Of a DNA stretch of 32,131 nt, positions 23,924-32,131 are shown piece by piece (positions within the stretch are counted from its first letter, which is position 1; every line of letters begins with the position of its first letter). This DNA comes from Clostridia bacterium (GTDB lineage Bacteria > Bacillota > Clostridia > Oscillospirales > CAG-272). A program made the position numbers and the translations under genes. The notes under the pieces are model-generated. The model was not told the origin of the DNA. It worked only from the letters and a program-made list of their open reading frames with translations, and did not search any database. Where the stretch lies: contig JAFQMP010000059.1 in the NCBI GenBank assembly GCA_017396225.1, positions 1 through 32,131 on the forward strand. Reading direction: 5' to 3'.

Positions 23924-24056
23924 GACGATTTTCAAATTTTTTCCTGCTTTGTGAAATATGCTGTAACGAGCGCTGCAATCTCCCTGCAAACACCGTGGAA
24001 AATGCGCAAAGCAGCGCGCAGCCCCCGAAAAAATCGCAAAAATTTGCCGCCATTTC

Positions 24057-24085
24057 TTGACTTTACTTTATAAATGATTTATAAT
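24057..24085 (+). promoter_or_regulatory. Promoter of the aconitase-family operon
   Basis: TTGACT (24057-24062), 17-nt spacer, TATAAT (24080-24085), followed by the strong ribosome-binding site AAGGAGGG and the ATG at 24118. No other clear promoter was seen before 30537. Confidence 0.85.
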
Positions 24086-24117
24086 ATATCTATTGTATAT
24101 AAGGAGGGCCTTATTCT

Positions 24118-26364
24118 ATGGTTAAACTGACTGAACACGGCGTGTACCTCATTGACGGCAAGGTGGCAGCAACTGCTGACCTCTCCCCTGCCGAGGCGCG
24201 CAAAAACACAATTGCTTATTCTATTCTGCAGGCACACAACACGGCGGATTCTGCGGACAAGCTGAAAATCCGCTTTGATGCGATGCTTTCGCACGATATT
24301 ACATATGTTGGCATTATCCAGACGGCACGCGCCAGCGGCCTCAAGGAGTTCCCGATGCCCTACGCCATGACTAACTGCCACAACTCCCTTTGTGCCGTTG
24401 GCGGCACCATTAACGAGGACGACCACGTCTTCGGTCTTTCCGCGGCAAAGAAATACGGCGGCATCTACGTGCCCGCCAACCAGAGTGTGATTCACTCCTT
24501 TGCACGTGAGGAAATGGCAAAGTGCGGCGCGATGATTCTGGGCTCTGACAGCCACACCCGCTACGGCGCACTCGGCACCATGGCAGTGGGCGAGGGCGGT
24601 CCTGAGCTTGTCAAGCAGCTGCTCAGAAACACCTACGACATCAATTGCCCCGAGGTTGTGCTTGTATATCTCACAGGTAAACCGAAGAAGGGTATCGGCC
24701 CGCACGACGTGGCGATTGCGCTGGTGGGTGCCACCTTCGCATCGGGCTTTGTCAAGAACCGCGTGCTGGAGTTTGTCGGCCCCGGCGTTGCCGAGCTGCC
24801 CATTGACTTCCGTAACGGCATTGACGTTATGACCACCGAAACCACCTGTCTTTCCTCTATCTGGGAAACCGATGAGGTTGTGGCAGAGCACTACCGCGCA
24901 CACGGTCGCCCTGAGGACTACCGCGAGCTGAAGCCCGGTCGTGTGGCTTACTACGACCGCATGGTTGAAATTGACCTTTCTAAAATGGAATCCATGATTG
25001 CCCTGCCCTTCCACCCCTCCAAGGCCTTCACCATTCACTACTTCAACGAGCACGCGAAGGAGTTGCTTGCAGAGGTAGAGGCAGAGGCAAAGGAGAAATT
25101 CGGTACAAAGGCAGCGCTTGACCTTGTCAGCAAGGTGTTGCCCGACGGTCGCGTAATGGCAGACCAGGGCATTATCGCAGGCTGTGCAGGCGGTATGTTT
25201 GACAGCATTGATGAGGCTGCCTCGATTCTAAGAACAGGTAACGTGGGCAACAGCTATTTCTCGCTCTCGGTTTACCCCACCAGCATTCCTGTGTCGCTTG
25301 AGCTGACGCGCATCGGCGTATCCGCCGACCTGCTGGCTAACGGCGCTGTCATCAAGCCCTCCTTCTGCGGTCCCTGCTTCGGTGCAGGTGACGTCCCCGC
25401 CAACAACGGCCTCTCGCTCCGCCACACCACGAGAAACTTCCCCAACCGCGAGGGCTCCAAGCCCGGTGAGGGACAGCTTTCGGGCGTTGCCCTTATGGAC
25501 GCCCGCTCGATTGCCGCAACTGCCGCAAACGGCGGTATCATCACCGCCGCAACCGATGTGGAATACACCCACGAGGCACACGCATATAAGTATGATCGCT
25601 CGGTATACGAAAAGCGCTGCTACTTCGGCTTTGGCAAGGCGGACAAGGACGCCGACCTTATCTTTGGCCCCAACATCACTGACTGGCCCAAGATGTACGC
25701 CCTCTCCGACAACCTCCTTGTAGAGCTTGCTGCGGTCATTCACGACCCTGTTACCACCACCGATGAGCTGATCCCCTCGGGTGAAACCTCCTCCTATCGC
25801 TCCAATCCCCTGCGCCTTTCTGAGTTTGCGCTTTCCCGCCGCTGCCCGCAGTATGTGGGGCGCTCCAAGGCGGTTGCCGCAGACGAGGCAAAGCGCCGCG
25901 CAGGTGAGCTTTCCGACAAGCTTGTCAAGGCCCTCTCCGCCGTAGGCGATGCGCAGACGCTTGCACCCAAAACCCAGTTTGGCTCCTGCGTATTTGCAAA
26001 CCGTCCCGGCGACGGCTCTGCCCGTGAGCAGGCTGCCTCCTGCCAGAAGGTGCTGGGTGGCTTTGCCAACATCTGCTACGAGTTTGCCACCAAGCGCTAT
26101 CGCTCCAACTGCATCAACTGGGGCATTCTTCCCTTTACGCTTGCAGAGGGCACACCCTTTACCTATGAGGAGGGCGACTTTGTATTCGTCCCCGACGTGC
26201 GCGCCAAAATTGCCGCAGGCGAGGAAATCTTCCCTGCAACGGTCATTCGCGCCAACGGCAGCACCGAGGCGCTGACCCTTTACGTCAAGGGTCTGACTGA
26301 CGATGAGAAGGAAATCATTCTTGAAGGCTGCCTGATGAACTACTACGCCGCACAGAGCAAATAA
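24118..26364 (+). CDS. Aconitase-family iron-sulfur hydratase (YbhJ-like)
   Basis: A 748-residue member of the aconitase superfamily, of the length of E. coli YbhJ-type hydratases rather than classical AcnA (about 890). LGSDSHTRYGALGTMAVGEGG (142-161) is the conserved substrate-domain signature. Cys356 (AGCAGG) and Cys417/Cys420 (SFCGPCFG) fit the three ligands of the 4Fe-4S cluster. A C-terminal swivel-domain segment with FATKRYRSNCINWG corresponds to the loop carrying active-site residues. Isocitrate dehydrogenase lies three genes downstream on the same strand, which supports a citrate-isocitrate role. A related hydratase on another tricarboxylic or sugar-derived acid cannot be excluded, and the two carbohydrate genes next to it leave that open. 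Confidence 0.85.
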   Translation: MVKLTEHGVYLIDGKVAATADLSPAEARKNTIAYSILQAHNTADSADKLKIRFDAMLSHDITYVGIIQTARASGLKEFPMPYAMTNCHNSLCAVGGTINEDDHVFGLSAAKKYGGIYVPANQSVIHSFAREEMAKCGAMILGSDSHTRYGALGTMAVGEGGPELVKQLLRNTYDINCPEVVLVYLTGKPKKGIGPHDVAIALVGATFASGFVKNRVLEFVGPGVAELPIDFRNGIDVMTTETTCLSSIWETDEVVAEHYRAHGRPEDYRELKPGRVAYYDRMVEIDLSKMESMIALPFHPSKAFTIHYFNEHAKELLAEVEAEAKEKFGTKAALDLVSKVLPDGRVMADQGIIAGCAGGMFDSIDEAASILRTGNVGNSYFSLSVYPTSIPVSLELTRIGVSADLLANGAVIKPSFCGPCFGAGDVPANNGLSLRHTTRNFPNREGSKPGEGQLSGVALMDARSIAATAANGGIITAATDVEYTHEAHAYKYDRSVYEKRCYFGFGKADKDADLIFGPNITDWPKMYALSDNLLVELAAVIHDPVTTTDELIPSGETSSYRSNPLRLSEFALSRRCPQYVGRSKAVAADEAKRRAGELSDKLVKALSAVGDAQTLAPKTQFGSCVFANRPGDGSAREQAASCQKVLGGFANICYEFATKRYRSNCINWGILPFTLAEGTPFTYEEGDFVFVPDVRAKIAAGEEIFPATVIRANGSTEALTLYVKGLTDDEKEIILEGCLMNYYAAQSK

Positions 26365-26400
26365 TATTCTCACCGTTGCATTTCCGAGAGGTAAAAGAAC

Positions 26401-27237
26401 TTGAAAAGAATGATTGGTATAGCCCCTGTTGAGGGCTTATGCGAAAGCAAACTTGACGACCTGCGTCACATCAGAAACGCAGGCTTCGAGGCAACCTTTT
26501 TCAATTGGAACAAAAACGAAACCACGGCGTGGATGAGAGAAGCCGACAGGCTTGGTCTGTTCGTACAATCCATTCACGCACCCTTCAGTAATAGCGGCCG
26601 CTGCCTTGTTTCTCACCTTTGGAATGAAGGTGAGGAGGGTCGTGCAGTTGCAGTTAGACTGATTGACTGCGTAAAGGACTGCGCCGACCACGGTGTGCCC
26701 GTAATGGTGATTCACCCCTTCATCGGCTTCGAGGACCACACGCCCACGCAGGTGGGACTTGACAATTACGCCCGTATCGTAGAGGCGGCGGAAAAATGCG
26801 GCATCACACTCGGCTTTGAAAACGTGGAGGGTGAAGAATACCTTGCCGCGCTGATGAAGCGGTTTTGGGACTCCCCCGCCTGCGGCTTTTGCCTTGACAC
26901 AGGGCACGAGCTTTGCTACAACGAGGGCAAGGATATGCTCTCACTTTACGGCGACAAGCTTTGCCACACGCATTTCAACGATAACCTTGGCGTTTACGAC
27001 CCCACTCTTACATGGGAAAACGACCTGCATTTGGTGCCCGGTGACGGCATTGTGGATTTTGCGGGCGTGATGGCACGCATTGAGAAAACGCCCTACAAGG
27101 GGCCTATTCTCTTTGAACTTTCCGTAACCAACAAGCCCGGTCGAAACGACCATGACCGCTATCGCGCGATGGGCGCTGAGGGCTTTTACCGCTTTGCTTA
27201 CGAGCGCGCCGTTGCTGCCGTAACCTCCAAAATCTGA
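26401..27237 (+). CDS. Sugar phosphate isomerase/epimerase family TIM-barrel protein
   Basis: A 278-residue xylose-isomerase-like TIM barrel (AP endonuclease 2 superfamily). Putative metal ligands follow the family order: Glu in GFENVEGE, Asp and His in FCLDTGHE, His in THFNDN, and Glu in ILFELSVTN. HPFIGFED and the HLVPGDGIVDF loop are typical. The start is TTG at 26401, because GAGAGG lies 9 nt upstream; the ATG three codons later has no ribosome-binding site at a usable distance. The gene lies 36 nt after the hydratase and 12 nt before a glycosidase, so a role in sugar or sugar-acid isomerisation is likely. The substrate cannot be named. Confidence 0.85.
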   Translation: MKRMIGIAPVEGLCESKLDDLRHIRNAGFEATFFNWNKNETTAWMREADRLGLFVQSIHAPFSNSGRCLVSHLWNEGEEGRAVAVRLIDCVKDCADHGVPVMVIHPFIGFEDHTPTQVGLDNYARIVEAAEKCGITLGFENVEGEEYLAALMKRFWDSPACGFCLDTGHELCYNEGKDMLSLYGDKLCHTHFNDNLGVYDPTLTWENDLHLVPGDGIVDFAGVMARIEKTPYKGPILFELSVTNKPGRNDHDRYRAMGAEGFYRFAYERAVAAVTSKI

Positions 27238-27249
27238 AAGGAGCACACC

Positions 27250-29271
27250 ATGAAAACAAGAAGAGAATCCGTTTTTGGTATTCACTGCGACTTTCACGCA
27301 AAGCCCTCCAAAAACGATACCATCGGCGGCGGACTCCGCGAGGAGGATATCCGCGAAATCTGCCGCACGTTAAAGCCCGATTTTATTCAGATTGACTGCA
27401 AGGGACACCCCGGTTGGGCCTCCTACCCCACCAAAATCGGCAACGCGATGCCCCACTTTGTCGGTGACCCCTTAGCCCTCTGGCGTCGCGTGACCCGTGA
27501 GGAGGGTGTAGCACTCTACATGCACTACTCGGGCGTGTACGATATCAAATACTGCGAGGAAAACCCCGACCAGTGTACCCTGAATGCCGATGGCACCTAC
27601 GATGAGGGCACGACCAGACCTGATGGCAAATACGTAGACGAACGCCTGATTCCCCAGCTTTGCGAGCTTGCCGAGGTTTATGAAATTGACGGCCTTTGGA
27701 TTGACGGCGAATGTTGGCGCCTGCGCCCCGACTATCACCCCGAAAGCCTTGCCAAGTTTGAAAAGGAAACGGGTATTGATTTGAAGGGTAACGTCCCCGC
27801 AAAGCCCGAGGACCCCTACTTTTTTGAATACATGGAGTACACCCGTGTGCTCTTCCGCAGATACCTCAACCACTACGTTGATACGCTGCACGCCAAATTC
27901 CCCCGTTTGCAGATTTGCTCCAACTGGGCCTTCAGTGACCATATGCCGGAGGCGGTTTGCGCAGACGTGGATTACCTCTCGGGTGACCTGAACCCTGCAA
28001 ATGCCTACAATTCTGCCCGTTATGCAGGCCGAGCACTTGCAAGCCAGGAGGGCTACGCATGGGATTTGATGTCCTGGAACTTCCGCATCGCCGTGGGTGA
28101 CCGCGCCGCCTGCGTTTCCAAGCACAAAACGCAGATTATGCAGGAGGCCGCCGCGGTTATCGCACTTGGCGGCGCTTACCAGAACTACGTGATGCAAAAC
28201 AACGACGGCTCGCCCCAGATGCACGAGTTAAGAAATCTTGCCGAGCTTGCTGATTTCGTACGCGCGCGCAAGGACTACTGCTTCCGCGGCACGCCCGTGC
28301 ATCAGGCTGCCCTGCTGCTTTCCACCTACGACCGCAACCGACAGAACCATAAGCGTCCCTACACACGCGCAGGATTTTCCCATGTAATGGGCATGACCGC
28401 GCTCCTTTGCGACATCGGTCAATCACTTGAAATCGTCAGCGAGCACACCCTGAAAAAGCATCTCGCCGACTATAAAATGATGGTCGTCCCCGAGCTTTAC
28501 GAGGGCTTGGAGCAGGAAACCATCGCTAACCTTCTCTCCTATGCCAAGAACGGCGGCAACCTCGTATTGGTTGGCAAAAAGACCTGTGAGGTCTTTGCCC
28601 AAAACGGCGCCCCCTACACGCTTGCCGACCTGCCCGAGTTTTTCGGCGTCGGTGAAAAGGCCTACGACAACGGCGGCGATAACGGACACGGTGAAATGGC
28701 AAAGCCCAAGCACCGCGCCTACTTCTTTACCGAGGACGACCGCTACTACGGCGCGCTCTTCAGCCCCACCTCGCCGCTTGCAACAAACAGCACCACGGTA
28801 GCCACCGTGCTGCGCGACGTAACCGACGTGCCGAAGCCCCTTGTGGTGCGTATCCCCTTTGGCGAGGGTACCGTCACAGCCGTTGGCTTTGACGTTGGCG
28901 AGCAATACTACGAATCTGCACAGTACCTGCAGAGAAACCTGATGAAATCTGTCAGCGACGCGCTGTATACACCCATTTGCAAGTTGGAAAGTGCACTGGG
29001 ACTGCTGGAAATCGTGACGCTTTGCAAGGACGGCAAGCTGATGCTGCAGCTGGTAAACGGCAACGGCAATCACACCAACCCCAACTCCGCTACCGAGGAC
29101 TTTATCCCCCCCGTGGTGGACGTCAAGCTCTCAATTGAGCTGCCAAGCGCCCCCAAAAAGCTCCTGCTGCAGCCTGAGGGTAAGGAGCTTGCCTTTACTT
29201 ACGAAAACGGTCGCGCCTATGTTTCGATTGACCGCATTAATATCCACGAAATCATTGAGGTTGTGGAATAA
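27250..29271 (+). CDS. Putative cytoplasmic glycosidase (alpha-L-fucosidase-like, GH29/GH151-type)
   Basis: A 673-residue protein with an N-terminal TIM barrel containing FGIHCDFHA and IDGLWIDGECW (148-156), reminiscent of the DGLWFDG nucleophile segment of fucosidases; Asp152 would be the nucleophile. The middle carries a Rossmann-like domain (MMVVPELYEGLEQETIANLL, GGNLVLVGK) like the trimerisation domain of GH42 and GH151 enzymes. The C terminus looks like a beta-sandwich. There is no signal peptide. The ATG has AAAGGAG upstream and follows the isomerase gene by 12 nt, so the two are co-transcribed. The exact family is uncertain, and a catalytically altered relative is possible. Confidence 0.6.
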   Translation: MKTRRESVFGIHCDFHAKPSKNDTIGGGLREEDIREICRTLKPDFIQIDCKGHPGWASYPTKIGNAMPHFVGDPLALWRRVTREEGVALYMHYSGVYDIKYCEENPDQCTLNADGTYDEGTTRPDGKYVDERLIPQLCELAEVYEIDGLWIDGECWRLRPDYHPESLAKFEKETGIDLKGNVPAKPEDPYFFEYMEYTRVLFRRYLNHYVDTLHAKFPRLQICSNWAFSDHMPEAVCADVDYLSGDLNPANAYNSARYAGRALASQEGYAWDLMSWNFRIAVGDRAACVSKHKTQIMQEAAAVIALGGAYQNYVMQNNDGSPQMHELRNLAELADFVRARKDYCFRGTPVHQAALLLSTYDRNRQNHKRPYTRAGFSHVMGMTALLCDIGQSLEIVSEHTLKKHLADYKMMVVPELYEGLEQETIANLLSYAKNGGNLVLVGKKTCEVFAQNGAPYTLADLPEFFGVGEKAYDNGGDNGHGEMAKPKHRAYFFTEDDRYYGALFSPTSPLATNSTTVATVLRDVTDVPKPLVVRIPFGEGTVTAVGFDVGEQYYESAQYLQRNLMKSVSDALYTPICKLESALGLLEIVTLCKDGKLMLQLVNGNGNHTNPNSATEDFIPPVVDVKLSIELPSAPKKLLLQPEGKELAFTYENGRAYVSIDRINIHEIIEVVE

Positions 29272-29319
29272 CTGACTTTGTTGTATTAAATTTTTCAAAC
29301 TGTTCGGAGGTATTGAACT

Positions 29320-30537
29320 ATGAAAAAAATTAAAATGACCACGCCGCTTGTCGAGATGGACGGCGACGAAATGACCCGTGTGCTCTGGCAGATTATCAAG
29401 GACGAGCTCCTTCTCCCCTTTGTTGACCTGAAAACCGAGTACTATGATTTGGGCTTGCCCGAGCGCGAGAAGACCCGCGACCAGGTAACGATTGACAGTG
29501 CAAACGCCACCAAGAAGTACGGCGTTGCCGTGAAATGCGCGACCATCACCCCCAACAAGCAGCGCGTAGAGGAATATGGCCTCACCGAGATGTGGAAATC
29601 CCCCAACGGCACGATTCGCGCCATGCTCGACGGCACCGTATTCCGCGCCCCCATTCTGATTGACACGATTAAGCCTGCTGTCAGAAACTGGGAGGCACCC
29701 ATTACCATCGCCCGTCACGCATACGGCGACATTTACAAGGCAACCGAGTTCCGCGTTCCCACCGAGGGCGTGGCTGAGCTTGTATTTACCGACCGCGCAG
29801 GCGCTGAGCTTTTCCGTCAGCCTGTTTACGACTTTGAGTGCCCCGGTGTGCTGCAGGGCTCCTACAACAAGGACAGCTCTATTCGCTCCTTTGCACACGC
29901 TTGCTTCAACTATGCACTCTCCACCAAGCAGGACCTCTGGTTCTCTACCAAGGATACCATTTCCAAGCAGTACGACCAGACCTTCAAGCTCATTTTCCAG
30001 GAAATCTATGACAACGATTACAAGGAAAAGTTTGAGACTGCCGGTATTGAGTATTTCTACACCCTGATTGACGATGCCGTTGCACGCGTGATTCGCAGCA
30101 AGGGCGGCTTCATCTGGGCGTGCAAGAACTACGACGGCGACGTAATGAGCGATATGGTTTCGACTGCATTCGGCTCTCTTGCCATGATGACCTCCGTGCT
30201 GGTTTCCCCCGACGGCAAGTATGAGTACGAGGCCGCACACGGCACCGTTACCCGTCACTACTACCGCTACCTCAAGGGCGAGAACACCTCTACCAACCCC
30301 ATGGCAACCATTTACGCATGGTCGGGCGCACTCCGCAAGCGCGGCGAGCTTGACGGTCTTGCTGACCTGGTTGACTTTGCCGATAAGCTTGAGGCTGCCT
30401 GCATTGACACCCTGATGGACGGCATTATGACCAAGGATTTGGTGGGCCTCGTTGTCCCCGGCACAAAGACTACCGCCGTAAACTCCAAGGACTTTATTCT
30501 GGCTATCCGCGAGCGTCTTACCGCAAAGCTGGCGTAA
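29320..30537 (+). CDS. icd: NADP-type isocitrate dehydrogenase
   Basis: Oxidative decarboxylation of isocitrate to 2-oxoglutarate. The 405-residue protein is of the homodimeric type II class shared with eukaryotes and many Clostridia: VEMDGDEMTRVLWQ at the N terminus, SPNGTIRAMLDGTVFRAPI for substrate binding, KNYDGDVMSDMV with the catalytic metal aspartates and YEAAHGTVTRHYY near the cofactor site. The ATG has GGAGG upstream. It closes the operon that starts with the aconitase-family gene; 48 nt without a clear promoter separate it from the glycosidase. With the hydratase it would supply 2-oxoglutarate for glutamate and glutamine synthesis. No citrate synthase gene is in the window. Confidence 0.94.
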   Translation: MKKIKMTTPLVEMDGDEMTRVLWQIIKDELLLPFVDLKTEYYDLGLPEREKTRDQVTIDSANATKKYGVAVKCATITPNKQRVEEYGLTEMWKSPNGTIRAMLDGTVFRAPILIDTIKPAVRNWEAPITIARHAYGDIYKATEFRVPTEGVAELVFTDRAGAELFRQPVYDFECPGVLQGSYNKDSSIRSFAHACFNYALSTKQDLWFSTKDTISKQYDQTFKLIFQEIYDNDYKEKFETAGIEYFYTLIDDAVARVIRSKGGFIWACKNYDGDVMSDMVSTAFGSLAMMTSVLVSPDGKYEYEAAHGTVTRHYYRYLKGENTSTNPMATIYAWSGALRKRGELDGLADLVDFADKLEAACIDTLMDGIMTKDLVGLVVPGTKTTAVNSKDFILAIRERLTAKLA

Positions 30538-30544
30538 AGAACAT

Positions 30545-30577
30545 AAAAAAGAACCGAGCAATGCTCGGTTCTTTTTT
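30545..30577. terminator. Bidirectional terminator between icd and tadA
   Basis: GAACCGAGC / GCTCGGTTC with AAT loop, flanked by A6 and T7. It ends the hydratase-to-icd operon and, from the other strand, tadA, whose stop codon begins at its edge. Confidence 0.93.
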
Positions 30578-31032
30578 TACTTGCGGCGCGTGCGGAAGAA
30601 ATCCTGCAGGAGCGTGCGACACTCCTCCTCCATCACGCCCGCCGTCACGGCAGGCGCGCTGCCAAGCGGATAGCGCGGCAGATTGAGGACGGTGCCGAAG
30701 GCGCCTGCCACAGGGTCCTTTGCGCCATAAACCACGCGCGAAACGCGCGCGGCAAGGAGTGCCCCTGCACACATCGGGCAGGGTTCAAGGGTAATGTAAA
30801 CGGTGCAACCCGAAAGGCGCCAGTCACCAAGCAGCTTTTCTGCCTCGCGCACGGCAATCAGCTCCGCGTGGGCGGCAATATCACGCCACGCTTCCCTTTT
30901 GTTGTGGGCGGCGGCAATGACCTTGCCGTCCTTCACCACAACCGCGCCAATCGGGGTTTCCTCCTCCTCGGCTGCCTTTCTTGCCTCAGCAAAGGCAAGC
31001 CTCATAAAATCCATATCGGTATCGTACATCAT
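30577..31032 (-). CDS. tadA: tRNA-specific adenosine deaminase
   Basis: Zinc deaminase converting adenosine 34 to inosine in tRNA-Arg(ACG), needed for decoding. The 151-residue protein has the zinc and proton-shuttle motif AAHAELIA (His55, Glu57) and the second motif EPCPMCAGAL (Cys85, Cys88). VVYGAKDPVAGAFGT and the DFFRTRRK tail distinguish TadA from cytidine deaminases. Two tandem ATGs (31032, 31029) are compatible with GAGGGGG. It starts 8 nt after the CPBP gene stop and is co-transcribed with it. Confidence 0.94.
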   Translation of the reverse strand: MMYDTDMDFMRLAFAEARKAAEEEETPIGAVVVKDGKVIAAAHNKREAWRDIAAHAELIAVREAEKLLGDWRLSGCTVYITLEPCPMCAGALLAARVSRVVYGAKDPVAGAFGTVLNLPRYPLGSAPAVTAGVMEEECRTLLQDFFRTRRK

Positions 31033-31040
31033 AAGCCCCC

Positions 31041-32045
31041 TCAGTAAAGCACTGCGTAAAGCAGCATATAGAGCACCTGCACGGCACAGAGTGCAACGAA
31101 AATAATCATCGGGGGCGTAAAGAAGACCTTGACACGGCGTGCCATAGGCAGAGGCGTTTCCGCGTATTCGGCATCGGGCGGGACATCGCGCTCAAAAGCG
31201 CCCTCCAACAGAAGGGCGTCGCCATTCTCACGGTGCATACGCATCAGCACCAGCGCGGCAATGATGCCAAGCGCAAGAATAGCAAGGTAATAAATGCCCT
31301 CAACCAGTACGGCACGTTCAATCGGCAAGCGCTCATACAGGATACTGAGCAGCACCGACAGGGCGTTGTTGCAAAAATGAATGAGCACCGCACACCAAAT
31401 GGACTTGGTGTATACATAAATATACCCGATAACAAGACCTGCGACAGTGGCATAGAAGAACTGCGTTGCGGTCTGGTGCATCATACCAAAGAGCAGCGCA
31501 CTGACAAACACGGCGGTCGTTCTGCCAAAGGGCAACAGATTTTTCAGCACGGTGCCGCGGAAAAGCGCCTCCTCCACAAAGGCAGGAACAACGGCGGTGG
31601 AAATGAATGCCAGCAAAATTTCATAGCTTGCACGCGGGACAGACTGTGTGGAAGCAGTCGGCTCGCTCCGAATCAAAGAAATCGCATCAAAGATATTAAC
31701 GATATAGGTATTCAAATGCGCCGCGGCAGCAACAATGCCGAGGGCGGCAAAAAGATAAAGCAGCGTGCCGCGCGGCAGATACAGCTTCGCATCAAAGGGC
31801 TCGTGCGGCTTATTTTTTGAGATGCCGTAAAAGATAAAGACCGGGGCGAGGAAGGTGAGTGCATAGACAAGCGCCAGTGCCAATTCATAGACAATTCTGC
31901 CCACCACCTGCGGCATAAACGACAAAATCTGCGGCAGATATTCCAGCGCCACCGTGCGATATACGGTAATCAGTCCAAACAACACGAGCATTGATACGCC
32001 CAAACGACTGATAACACTGCGATAGGCCTTTTCCTGTACGGTCAT
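31041..32045 (-). CDS. CPBP-family intramembrane glutamic endopeptidase
   Basis: A 334-residue polytopic membrane protein of the CAAX protease and bacteriocin-processing (CPBP/Abi) family. The active-site motifs are EEALFRG (Glu158, Glu159, Arg163), FGMMHQ (His190) and HFCNN (His223, Asn226), all intact. Two or three helices precede the core and the C terminus ends in a further helix (MIIFVALCAVQVLYMLLYAV) after a polar stretch. Family members cleave within the membrane, in some cases linked to bacteriocin self-immunity, but no bacteriocin gene is near. It has its own promoter and heads a two-gene unit with tadA. Confidence 0.9.
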   Translation of the reverse strand: MTVQEKAYRSVISRLGVSMLVLFGLITVYRTVALEYLPQILSFMPQVVGRIVYELALALVYALTFLAPVFIFYGISKNKPHEPFDAKLYLPRGTLLYLFAALGIVAAAAHLNTYIVNIFDAISLIRSEPTASTQSVPRASYEILLAFISTAVVPAFVEEALFRGTVLKNLLPFGRTTAVFVSALLFGMMHQTATQFFYATVAGLVIGYIYVYTKSIWCAVLIHFCNNALSVLLSILYERLPIERAVLVEGIYYLAILALGIIAALVLMRMHRENGDALLLEGAFERDVPPDAEYAETPLPMARRVKVFFTPPMIIFVALCAVQVLYMLLYAVLY

Positions 32046-32081
32046 GCGACACGCCTCCCTTCCTTTTATTGTATATAGTAT

Positions 32082-32110
32082 ATTCTACCCCATTTCGGGC
32101 GGTATGTCAA
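32082..32110 (-). promoter_or_regulatory. Promoter of the CPBP protease-tadA unit
   Basis: Minus strand TTGACA (32105-32110), 17-nt spacer, TAGAAT (32082-32087), about 37 nt before the start codon. Confidence 0.75.
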
Positions 32111-32131
32111 GGAATATTATGAAGAATTGAA

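Noticed and set aside
24079..25053. Long minus-strand frames opposite the aconitase-family gene, and similar ones opposite icd and the glycosidase.
   Set aside because: They are antisense shadows of strongly supported genes, without start signals or motifs.
31041..32045. CPBP protease as part of a bacteriocin or phage-defence locus.
   Set aside because: The neighbours are housekeeping genes (tadA, icd) and no precursor peptide, transporter or restriction gene is nearby.

Overview
The window looks like a chromosomal segment of an anaerobic gut-type Clostridia (Bacillota). The evidence is the shape of its gene families: single-chain clostridial-type PurL, a short PurH paired with a separate IMP cyclohydrolase, a FeoA/FeoB/Cys-rich module, meso-diaminopimelate dehydrogenase, near-consensus sigma-A promoters (TTGACA-17-TATAAT) and purine and Mn riboswitches in low-GC leaders. 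No phage, plasmid, transposase, CRISPR, rRNA or tRNA gene was seen. Genus-level placement is not possible from the sequence alone.

Layout. 1-160: a cluster of small nested hairpins (repeat). 206-2905 (minus): murA and a GH39-type glycosidase. 3043-4017 (plus): a LacI-family regulator divergent from the glycosidase. 4051-6632 (minus): proX-like tRNA editing protein, RluA-family pseudouridine synthase and a DUF3810 membrane protein. 6934-18716 (minus): a nine-gene purine operon, purE-purF-purM-purN-IMP cyclohydrolase-purH-glyA-purD-purL, behind a ZTP/ZMP riboswitch with an intrinsic terminator. 18986-19763 (plus): mntP behind a yybP-ykoY Mn riboswitch, divergent from the purine operon. 19811-20797 (minus): ddh. 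20966-23846 (minus): feoA-feoB-FeoB-associated Cys-rich protein-HMA metallochaperone, with two palindromes resembling DtxR-family operators. 24118-30537 (plus): an aconitase-family hydratase, a TIM-barrel isomerase/epimerase, a fucosidase-like glycosidase and isocitrate dehydrogenase. 30577-32045 (minus): tadA and a CPBP membrane protease.

How the parts fit. The purine operon holds most steps from PRPP to IMP. GlyA supplies glycine for PurD and one-carbon units for PurN and PurH. The ZTP riboswitch senses the intermediate that accumulates when 10-formyl-THF is short, so control and content match. purC, purB and purK are not in the window.

The most striking feature is the operon's PurF. It keeps the PRPP-binding loop and the iron-sulfur cysteines but has no N-terminal catalytic cysteine and no other cysteine before residue 74. 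An in-frame stop just upstream rules out a missed propeptide. It therefore looks like an ammonia-dependent or partner-dependent amidophosphoribosyltransferase.
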